Source: Labilibaculum sp.
GTDB lineage: Bacteria; Bacteroidota; Bacteroidia; Bacteroidales; Marinifilaceae
Assembly: GCF_963664555.1 (NCBI RefSeq)
Contig: NZ_OY761461.1
Location: 1,550,001 to 1,614,000, forward strand
Direction: 5' to 3'
Length of the DNA stretch: 64,000 nt
The notes beneath the pieces were generated by a model, which did not search any database, was not told the origin of the DNA, and worked only from the letters and a program-made list of their open reading frames with translations. Positions 37,242 through 45,091 of the stretch are shown here, one piece after another. Positions within the stretch are counted from its first letter, which is position 1; every line of letters begins with the position of its first letter. The position numbers were made by a program, and so were the translations under genes.

Positions 37242-37249
37242 TACCTTTA
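37242..37249 (+). promoter_or_regulatory. Candidate -7 box of the GH67-susC-susD operon
   Basis: TACCTTTA matches TAnnTTTG at seven of eight positions. It starts 31 nt after the last box of the repeat array, the same distance as at the symporter promoter, which is the main support for it. The GH67 start is 133 nt downstream. There is no good TTTG -33 element, as expected for an activator-dependent promoter. Confidence 0.5.
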
Positions 37250-37382
37250 TACTATGGAAATTATCACCTGAAATAAAGAATGGTATTATTATGCCTTAAT
37301 TAAAGCTTGAGTTGAAAAAGTGAAAATTAATAAATAAAAGAGTACCAGAATTTAATTCTTAATAAACCAAAAAACAGTCAGT

Positions 37383-39527
37383 ATGCTTACTAAATATTTC
37401 TTAATCATCTTTTTGTGTTTTATGACTTTGGGAAATTGGGCTTCAAGTCAAAATAAATTGGATGGTTCTGCATTATGGTTTACACATTCAGAAACAAACA
37501 ATGAAGGACAATTTGCTTGCCCTTCATTTATATATATGCCGCAAATATCTCCAACCTTCGCTATCATTAATAAAGAACTCAAAAATGGTTTTGATAAATT
37601 GTATAATAAGGAGGTGAAGCAGATAAGCGAATTGAATTCAAATGTTTTATGTGTTGGCACATCCAATCAAAAAGATTTATCAGTTTACTTTAAGAATGAA
37701 GAATTAATTGCATTAGGAAATGATGGTTATATCATAAGAACAGTTGCCGGTAATAATACCATAATTATTGCAAATACAGATTTAGGAGCATTATATGGCA
37801 CGTATCATTATTTAAGATTCCTGCAAACGAATAACATAGCAAAAAGTAATTTTGACATAGTTGAAATACCTTCCTACCAACGGAGAATTCTTAATCATTG
37901 GGATAATCTGGATGGAACTGTTGAAAGAGGTTATGCAGGTCATTCTCTTTGGCAATGGGAAGAGCTTCCGGAAAAGATCAGTCCGCGATATGCGGAATAT
38001 GCTAAGGCAAATGCATCAATAGGTATTAATGGAACTGTATTGAATAACGTTAATGCGAAACCTGATATTTTGAAACCGGAATATCTGGAAAAAGTAAAAG
38101 TGTTAGCAAATACTTTTCGCCCATACGGAATAAAAGTTTACTTGTCTATTAATTTTTCCTCTCCAAGTGCATTAGGCGGATTAGAGAATTCTGATCCTTT
38201 AAAAGAAGAAGTACAGAATTGGTGGAAGGAGAAGGCCAATGAGATCTATTCATTAATTCCTGATTTTGGCGGTTTTTTAGTGAAAGCAAACTCTGAAGGA
38301 CTGCCTGGTCCTCAGGATTTTGGAAGAACACATGCTGATGGTGCCAATATGCTTGCCGACGCTTTAAAACCACATGGAGGGATTGTAATGTGGAGAGCCT
38401 TTGTTTACAATTCCAACGGAAACGATCGCGCTAAACAAGCTTATGATGAATTTAAACCTCTGGATGGGAAATTTCGCAAAAATGTAATACTTCAAGTGAA
38501 AAACGGCCCTGTTGACTTTCAGCCCCGAGAGCCACTCAGTCCTTTGTTTGGTACAATGCAGCACACTACCCTGATGCCGGAATTGCAGATTACACAAGAA
38601 TATTTGGGTTTTTCGGACCACTTGGTTTATTTGGGAACATTGTTTAAGGAGTTTTTAAACTCAGACACTTACGCAAAAGGAAGAAACTCTACAATATCAA
38701 GGCTTACTGACGGATCTATTTACAACGATTCGATAAAAGCCATTGCAGGTGTTGCGAATATTGGTTTAGACAGTAATTGGTGCGGACATCATTTTGCTCA
38801 GGCCAATTGGTATGCTTTTGGTCGTTTGGCCTGGAATCATCAATTATCTGCCAGGAAAATTGCAATGGAGTGGTTAATGCAAACCTTTTCACACGATCCG
38901 GATTTTCTGAATCAAATGTCATGTGTAATGATGGAATCCAGAGAAGTGGCAGTAAATTATATGACACCATTAGGATTACATCATTTAATGGGATGGAACC
39001 ATCATCACGGTCCAGAGCCTTGGTGTGAGATTTCCGGTGCAAGACCAGATTGGCTGCCTACTTATTACCATAAGGCAGATAGTATCGGTATTGGATTTAA
39101 CCGATCATCAAGTGGAAGTAATGCTGTAAGTCAGTATGCGGAACCATTGCTATCAGTTTATAATGATCCAGCACTTTGTCCGGAAGAACTTTTGTTATGG
39201 TTTCACCATTTACCATGGGATTATGAATTAAATAATGGGAGAGATTTATGGACTGAATTGTGTTTCAGATACAATGCAGGTGTTGAACAGGTAGAGTATT
39301 TTCAATATGTCTGGAATTCCCTTCAATCAAAAGTGGATAAAAATAGATTTAATGATGTACAAAATAAATTGGCAATACAATTGAAAGAAGCTATATGGTG
39401 GAGGGATGCGTGTCTACTTTATTTTCAAACTTTTTCCCACAAAGCAATTCCTTCGAAACTGGATCAGCCTAAAAATAAATTGGAAGATCTTAAGAAGCTT
39501 AAATTTTCAATGACTCACCATAATTAA
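37383..39527 (+). CDS. GH67 alpha-glucuronidase
   Basis: 714 residues with a signal peptide (to about residue 22). Catalytic residues known from the Cellvibrio enzyme are present with constant spacing: general acid Glu305 in ANSEGLPGP, and the carboxylates Asp378 in NGPVDFQ and Glu406 in QITQEYLG. HADGANMLADAL (317-328) is also typical. The enzyme removes 4-O-methylglucuronic acid from the non-reducing terminal xylose of short xylo-oligosaccharides. It is the first gene of the operon, followed after 45 nt by susC. The uronate it releases feeds the UxuB/UxuA genes at 59-61 kb. Periplasmic action is expected. Confidence 0.97.
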   Translation: MLTKYFLIIFLCFMTLGNWASSQNKLDGSALWFTHSETNNEGQFACPSFIYMPQISPTFAIINKELKNGFDKLYNKEVKQISELNSNVLCVGTSNQKDLSVYFKNEELIALGNDGYIIRTVAGNNTIIIANTDLGALYGTYHYLRFLQTNNIAKSNFDIVEIPSYQRRILNHWDNLDGTVERGYAGHSLWQWEELPEKISPRYAEYAKANASIGINGTVLNNVNAKPDILKPEYLEKVKVLANTFRPYGIKVYLSINFSSPSALGGLENSDPLKEEVQNWWKEKANEIYSLIPDFGGFLVKANSEGLPGPQDFGRTHADGANMLADALKPHGGIVMWRAFVYNSNGNDRAKQAYDEFKPLDGKFRKNVILQVKNGPVDFQPREPLSPLFGTMQHTTLMPELQITQEYLGFSDHLVYLGTLFKEFLNSDTYAKGRNSTISRLTDGSIYNDSIKAIAGVANIGLDSNWCGHHFAQANWYAFGRLAWNHQLSARKIAMEWLMQTFSHDPDFLNQMSCVMMESREVAVNYMTPLGLHHLMGWNHHHGPEPWCEISGARPDWLPTYYHKADSIGIGFNRSSSGSNAVSQYAEPLLSVYNDPALCPEELLLWFHHLPWDYELNNGRDLWTELCFRYNAGVEQVEYFQYVWNSLQSKVDKNRFNDVQNKLAIQLKEAIWWRDACLLYFQTFSHKAIPSKLDQPKNKLEDLKKLKFSMTHHN

Positions 39528-39572
39528 TGATTACTAACTACTAAATTGTTTTATTAATCAATTTCTAAATTT

Positions 39573-42500
39573 ATGAAAAAGTGTTATCAACAGAGGAAAG
39601 TGATTGCTATTATGCTATTTCTCTTTCTAACAGTACATTTTGGAGCAATGGCGCAAAGCTTATCGCTTCAAGGAACAGTTAAAGATGTTAAGGGAGTCCC
39701 CTTGCCAGGAGTTAGCATTTCTATAGTAGGAACTACCCAAGGAACCATTACGGATATAGATGGCAACTATTCTTTGGAAGCGCCAGGAGATTCACAGTTG
39801 AAATTTCAGTTCATTGGATTTTTAGCTGAGATTGTGAGTGTTAATAATCAAACGACAATTAATGTTACTTTAAAAGAGGACGTTGTGGGCCTTAATGAAG
39901 TAGTAGTTGTTGGTTATGGTACCCAACGTAAAGAAGCTGTAACGGGTTCCGTTGCTAATATTAAGGGTGAAGTGATGCGGGAAGTGCCATCTGCAAATAT
40001 TTCGCAAGCTTTACAGGGACGTATAGCGGGTGTGAATATGCAGCAAACCTCAAGTAAACCCGGTGCACTAATGCAGATTCGTATTCGCGGGTCACGATCG
40101 CTAACAGCCAATAACGACCCCTTGGTGGTACTTGATGGAATGCCATTTTCGGGATCTATCAGCGATATCAACCCTACTGATATTAAGACTATTGATATTC
40201 TTAAGGATGCTTCTGCAACAGCTATTTATGGTTCGCGTGGTGCAAATGGTGTTATAATGGTAACCACTAAAACAGGGAAAAAAGGAAAAAGCGCTCAGGT
40301 TACCTATAATGGTTATCAAGGTATAAATACTGTTTTTTCTGACTACCCAATGATGGAGGGATCCAAATTTGTTGAATTACGTAAATTAGCCAATAAGTAT
40401 ACAAATGGAGTGGATGAAGCCGATGATGTAAATACAAATTGGCAGGATCTGTGGTATCGAAACGCTAATGTAACCAATCATAACATTGCGCTTACAGGTG
40501 GTACTGAAAAAGGAAGCTATAGCTTTAGTACTGGATTCTACAAAGAAGAAGCTGTAACTCCAGGAACGGATTTTAGCCGATTAACTTTGCATGGTTCTAT
40601 TGATCAGGAAATAGGTAGTTATTTCCGTATAGGTTTTAGCACAAATAATAATTATACCAAGAGTGAAAATGGAATGGGTATGTATGGTGTTTTAAGTATG
40701 TCTCCCATCGCGGACCCTTATGATGCTGATGGTAATTGGAAAAGAACCATAAAGATGCCATTAGATGAAAGCTGGAATCAGACAAAAGATATTGTAAATG
40801 CTTTAGGCGATAGATACATTGATGAGAAAAAGGCATTTGCTTCTTATAACACCTTGTTTGCTGAAGTAAAAATACCTGGTGTAGAAGGCTTAAAGTATAG
40901 AATTAGTCTTGCCGGTAATTTACGCACGACCAACGATGGAAATTATACCGGAGAGGGTATAGGCAGTTCTAATGCAACCACTGTTTCTACAGCCGGAATC
41001 AGTAACTCGCGAAATACTAATTGGGTAGTTCAAAATCTTTTAACCTACGACCGTAGGTTCGGTAAACATTCTATTAATGTTGTAGGTTTGTATTCTGTGG
41101 AGGAAACGTTGTATAATAGCTCTAATGTTTCTGCTAAGGATATTCCAGCAGATGCTTTTCAATTTTATAATCTGGGCCGTGCTGCAGGAGAAATTACTGT
41201 TAATCCGGAGTATCAGAATTATGAAAAAAGTGGATTGATGTCTTATATGGGACGTGCAATGTACTCCTATGATAATCGATATATGATTAGTGCTACAATA
41301 CGTTCCGATGCTTCTTCAAGGTTGGCAGAAGGACATAAGTGGCATACATACCCAGCTTTGTCAGTAGGTTGGAATATCGCAAACGAATCCTTTATGTCTG
41401 ATATCACCGCAGTAAATTCATTAAAACTTCGGGTTGGTTTTGGACAAACTTCAAATCAATCTGTAAAACCATATGCTACACTAGGTGTTTTAAGTACCAG
41501 ACCCTATAATAATGGGACTACCTATTCTACTGGAACTTATGTAACAGAATTGCCTAACAATGATTTAGGATGGGAATTTTCTAAAACCTGGAATTATGGC
41601 TTGGATTTTGCGCTTTTGAATCACCGATTGAGTGGTGCTATCGAGTACTATATTACGAAAACGGAAGATGTTCTGTTAGGTGTTGGTTTACCTCCTACAT
41701 CAGGAGTTTCAAGTGTAACTCAAAATATTGGGACCACAGAAAATAAAGGATTGGAGCTTTCTCTTAACGGTGTGATTCTGGATGATGTAAACGGTTGGAC
41801 ATGGGATGTTGGTGTTAATTTTTATTCCAATAAAAATAAATTAACCTCTCTTGCTTCGGGACAGACTAGAGATGAAGGAAACTGGTGGTTTGTTGGACAT
41901 CCAATAAATGTTGTTTATGATTATAAAAGAATAGGAATTTGGCAGGAAGGTGATGCAAACCTTCAATCATATGAACCTGGAGGAAATGTAGGTATGATAA
42001 AGGTTCAGTATTATGGTGATTACGATGAAAATGGTATACCTACAAGAAAAATTGGACCAGAAGATTTACAGGTAATGGACCTTGAACCTGATTTTCAGGG
42101 TGGTTTTAATACTCGCGTTGCGTATAAAGGGTTTGATTTTAGTTTGGTTGGAGCTTTTCAACATGGCGGGACTCTCATCAGTACATTATACTCGTCAGGA
42201 GGTTACCTTAACATGTTAACCGGACGTAGGGGTAATGTAGATGTTGATTATTGGACGCCTGATAATACTGGCGCCAAATATCCTCTTCCCGGAGGTAGTC
42301 AGTCAGGTGATAATCCTAAATACGGCAGTACATTAGGTTATTTTGATGCATCTTATGTAAAAATACGTTCTCTATCTCTTGGTTACAATTTCAGCCAAAA
42401 AATTATTGAGGCTGCTGGTTTTGATAAATTAAGACTTTATGCTACTGTACAGAATCCATTTGTGTTGTTCTCGCCTTATACTAGAGAAACCGGTTTAGAT

Positions 42501-42632
42501 CCGGAAACCAACTCTTACGGAAACGAAAATGCGGCAGTTGCCTATTCTGATAACATGAAACGTATACTTACTCAGGGATATAACACTCCTTCAGTTCGTA
42601 AATACGTGATCGGCATCGAATTAACATTTTAA
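39573..42632 (+). CDS. SusC/RagA-family TonB-dependent transporter of the xylan locus
   Basis: 1019 residues: a signal peptide (to about residue 27, AMAQS), a carboxypeptidase-D-like regulatory domain (about 30-110, GTITDIDGNYSLEAPG), a plug (about 118-235, with ILKDASATAIYGSRGANG) and a barrel ending in ELTF. No STN domain. It should import (glucurono)xylo-oligosaccharides with its SusD partner, encoded 13 nt downstream. The plug motif is the same as in the first SusC, while barrel sequences diverge, as expected for different ligands. Confidence 0.96.
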   Translation: MKKCYQQRKVIAIMLFLFLTVHFGAMAQSLSLQGTVKDVKGVPLPGVSISIVGTTQGTITDIDGNYSLEAPGDSQLKFQFIGFLAEIVSVNNQTTINVTLKEDVVGLNEVVVVGYGTQRKEAVTGSVANIKGEVMREVPSANISQALQGRIAGVNMQQTSSKPGALMQIRIRGSRSLTANNDPLVVLDGMPFSGSISDINPTDIKTIDILKDASATAIYGSRGANGVIMVTTKTGKKGKSAQVTYNGYQGINTVFSDYPMMEGSKFVELRKLANKYTNGVDEADDVNTNWQDLWYRNANVTNHNIALTGGTEKGSYSFSTGFYKEEAVTPGTDFSRLTLHGSIDQEIGSYFRIGFSTNNNYTKSENGMGMYGVLSMSPIADPYDADGNWKRTIKMPLDESWNQTKDIVNALGDRYIDEKKAFASYNTLFAEVKIPGVEGLKYRISLAGNLRTTNDGNYTGEGIGSSNATTVSTAGISNSRNTNWVVQNLLTYDRRFGKHSINVVGLYSVEETLYNSSNVSAKDIPADAFQFYNLGRAAGEITVNPEYQNYEKSGLMSYMGRAMYSYDNRYMISATIRSDASSRLAEGHKWHTYPALSVGWNIANESFMSDITAVNSLKLRVGFGQTSNQSVKPYATLGVLSTRPYNNGTTYSTGTYVTELPNNDLGWEFSKTWNYGLDFALLNHRLSGAIEYYITKTEDVLLGVGLPPTSGVSSVTQNIGTTENKGLELSLNGVILDDVNGWTWDVGVNFYSNKNKLTSLASGQTRDEGNWWFVGHPINVVYDYKRIGIWQEGDANLQSYEPGGNVGMIKVQYYGDYDENGIPTRKIGPEDLQVMDLEPDFQGGFNTRVAYKGFDFSLVGAFQHGGTLISTLYSSGGYLNMLTGRRGNVDVDYWTPDNTGAKYPLPGGSQSGDNPKYGSTLGYFDASYVKIRSLSLGYNFSQKIIEAAGFDKLRLYATVQNPFVLFSPYTRETGLDPETNSYGNENAAVAYSDNMKRILTQGYNTPSVRKYVIGIELTF

Positions 42633-42645
42633 AAATTTAAAAATT

Positions 42646-44577
42646 ATGAAATTTAATTATAAAAAACCTCTTATAGGAACAATGTTGATGACCATGTTCT
42701 TTATAGCGTGTACCGATGTATTAGAGGAACAGCCACGTAGTAAGTATACGCCTGAATACTTTAAAACCGAGAAAGGTGTTTTGGGAGGAATAACCTCTCA
42801 GTATGCACACCTGCGGTACATTTATGGTAATGCATACTATTTTAATTCTTGCCTGACAGGAACCGATGAAGTTACATATGCGCAAAGCGCTGATGGTAAC
42901 TTTAAGGATATGGATATGTCAGGTGTAGGGTCGATTACTGCAACAGGTGCCAATACTAATGTTTTATGGGGAAACGCGTTTTCTAATATAAACACTGCAA
43001 GTGGTATTATAGAGAATGCTGAGATTATTGGTATTTCAGATGAAATTATTGCTGAGGCTAGGTTCTTCCGTGCATTTGATTATTTTTTATTGGTACAAAC
43101 TTTTGGTGGAGTTCCATTGGATTTAGGTGCTGGAGAGCTAAAGTTTAACACCAGTGCCTCAAGAACTTCTGTGCGAAACACAGTTCCTGAAGTTTATACC
43201 AAAGCTATTTTCCCTGACTTGTTAACTGCCATTGAAGATTTGCCGGCAACAGGTCGGGTAACTGGAGCTGCGACTAAAACCGCTGCTCGTATATGTTTGT
43301 CTAAAGCCTATTTGACTTATGGATGGTGGTTGCAAAACCCAAACAATATTCCGACTTATCCTGCAAGTGATAGAATTGACCCAAGCGGGCATGATGCTGC
43401 ATGGTATTTTCAACAAGCTTATAATGTGGCAACAGACGGGATTGCTGATCCAGGACCTTTTGGTTTAATGCCAACATTTTATGATCTGAATGTGGGTAAA
43501 AATGACCGTAATAAAGAATGTGTGTTATATGCTGATCATACCGAGGACAGCGAATTTTATAATGGATCCAGCCTTACCTATGGTGGTGGCGGTGGTGCAG
43601 ATAATTTTGCTGTTTGGATGTTGACCTGGAATTATACAGTGCTTCGAAGTGATGGTGTAAGTTCTGTTCAGCGAGAAGCAGAACAACACTTGGGTCGACC
43701 ATGGACACGTATGGCTCCTACTATCGGTGTTGTTAAAAATACCTTTGCCGACAAAACGAATGATTCGCGTTACGATGCAACATTTACTACTGTATGGCGT
43801 GGTAACTGGCCAAAAGGTGGAGTCGCTGCAACATCTTTAATTAATGCAAATGGTATGTCGATTGTACCTGGTGATGCAGTATTAACAATCTTGAACGAGG
43901 ACGATCCAGCTCTGGTTTGGGGAACTGACGCAGCTACAGGTGGTAATGTTGGCGCCGGCACATTACCTGGAAGGTCAGATTTTGTTATGAATCCAAGTGG
44001 TATAAGTAGATATAAGTATCCGGGATTTTGGAAGCTTGGTGTTTATCGTACTGACAATGGGACTTCTTTGGGGCAACCTAATGCTGCATCGACTCGTCCA
44101 TTCAATATATATAAATTCTCGGAGTTGTATTTTATCGCAGCCGAAGCAGCCGTAAAGGGTGCAACAACTCAAGGTGGGTTAACTGCTGTAGATTTGATCA
44201 AAGTTATCCGTGCTCGTGCAGGAAAGTGGAGCTTTGATAATAATGGGAATGTGGCTAAAGATGTTGATAACAGCGCTGCTATGATTGCTGCCACTCCAAC
44301 TACTTTAGACATTAACTATATTTTAGCTGAACGTTCACGGGAATATTTTGGTGAAGGGTATCGTTGGTTCGATTTGGTACGTACACAGAAATGGGCGGAA
44401 ATCGCCGGCAGTTATGAAATTTGCGGATCTGGAGTTACAGATCACACACCTAAAACCATAACTCGGAATATAACACCTGATTTTTATCTTCGACCTATTC
44501 CACAAGGCCAGCTTGATGGTATGGAAATGAGCGAGGCTGAAAAAGAAGCTTATCAGAATCCAGGATATTATGAGTAA
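42646..44577 (+). CDS. SusD/RagB-family lipoprotein of the xylan locus
   Basis: 643 residues with a lipoprotein signal (FFIACTDV, cysteine near 22). Family features include ARFFRAFDYFLLVQTFGGVPL near 135-155, ILAERSREYFGEGYRWFDLVRTQ near 560-582 and YLRPIPQGQLDGME near the end. It binds oligosaccharides at the surface and covers the SusC channel. It closes the GH67-susC-susD transcript: a strong terminator begins 116 nt after the stop. Glycine-rich TYGGGGGADN (about 310) is probably a surface loop. Confidence 0.95.
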   Translation: MKFNYKKPLIGTMLMTMFFIACTDVLEEQPRSKYTPEYFKTEKGVLGGITSQYAHLRYIYGNAYYFNSCLTGTDEVTYAQSADGNFKDMDMSGVGSITATGANTNVLWGNAFSNINTASGIIENAEIIGISDEIIAEARFFRAFDYFLLVQTFGGVPLDLGAGELKFNTSASRTSVRNTVPEVYTKAIFPDLLTAIEDLPATGRVTGAATKTAARICLSKAYLTYGWWLQNPNNIPTYPASDRIDPSGHDAAWYFQQAYNVATDGIADPGPFGLMPTFYDLNVGKNDRNKECVLYADHTEDSEFYNGSSLTYGGGGGADNFAVWMLTWNYTVLRSDGVSSVQREAEQHLGRPWTRMAPTIGVVKNTFADKTNDSRYDATFTTVWRGNWPKGGVAATSLINANGMSIVPGDAVLTILNEDDPALVWGTDAATGGNVGAGTLPGRSDFVMNPSGISRYKYPGFWKLGVYRTDNGTSLGQPNAASTRPFNIYKFSELYFIAAEAAVKGATTQGGLTAVDLIKVIRARAGKWSFDNNGNVAKDVDNSAAMIAATPTTLDINYILAERSREYFGEGYRWFDLVRTQKWAEIAGSYEICGSGVTDHTPKTITRNITPDFYLRPIPQGQLDGMEMSEAEKEAYQNPGYYE

Positions 44578-44692
44578 AAATGGATATTAATAATTGATAA
44601 ACTGCATTTTCGTAAATTGGAGTTGGTGACATCAATTCCTTTTGAAAAGAAAGTAGGTTTGATACGTTTATTTAGTAAGAATTAGTAAGAAT

Positions 44693-44726
44693 AAACTGTC
44701 CGTGGGTTCAACTTGCGGACAGTTTT
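44693..44726 (+). terminator. Terminator of the GH67-susC-susD operon
   Basis: Perfect 10-bp stem (44693-44702 with 44716-44725) with a 13-nt loop and a T run. It separates this operon from the GH115 gene, which therefore needs its own promoter. Confidence 0.8.
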
Positions 44727-45091
44727 AAAATTAAAAGAGATTTGCGGAATTGAAATGTAATATTACAGAAGTATCCGATATTTTTGAATTGAGACAATTG
44801 ATTGCGTATTTCTAAATATTTAAATTTTTCAAAATTAATAAGGCCGATTTATAAGTGAAATTTTTTAGAAATTACAGATGCTGACTTTTTTTATAACAAT
44901 TGGGTCAGTTGTCGAAAGTTTCATCTGTTTATAATTTTTATTTTACGGCCATGGAACTTACCATATAATCACCTCCCTGTGTGTAGAAAGCTTTATACAT
45001 GGACGTTTCATCTGTTTGTTAACAGGGATTTAATTCCCTGATGCCTGGGGTAATGTGTTTCAGTTTAATGATAAAAACAAATAAAATCAAT
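44727..45091. other. Intergenic region upstream of GH115
   Basis: About 365 nt with no convincing gene. A TATTTTTG at 44779-44786 matches the -7 consensus but lies over 300 nt before the GH115 start. A 13-nt direct repeat (GTTTCATCTGTTT) occurs at 44918-44930 and 45005-45017, 87 nt apart. The 21-bp TGTAAC array of the other two xylan promoters is absent. Confidence 0.4.
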
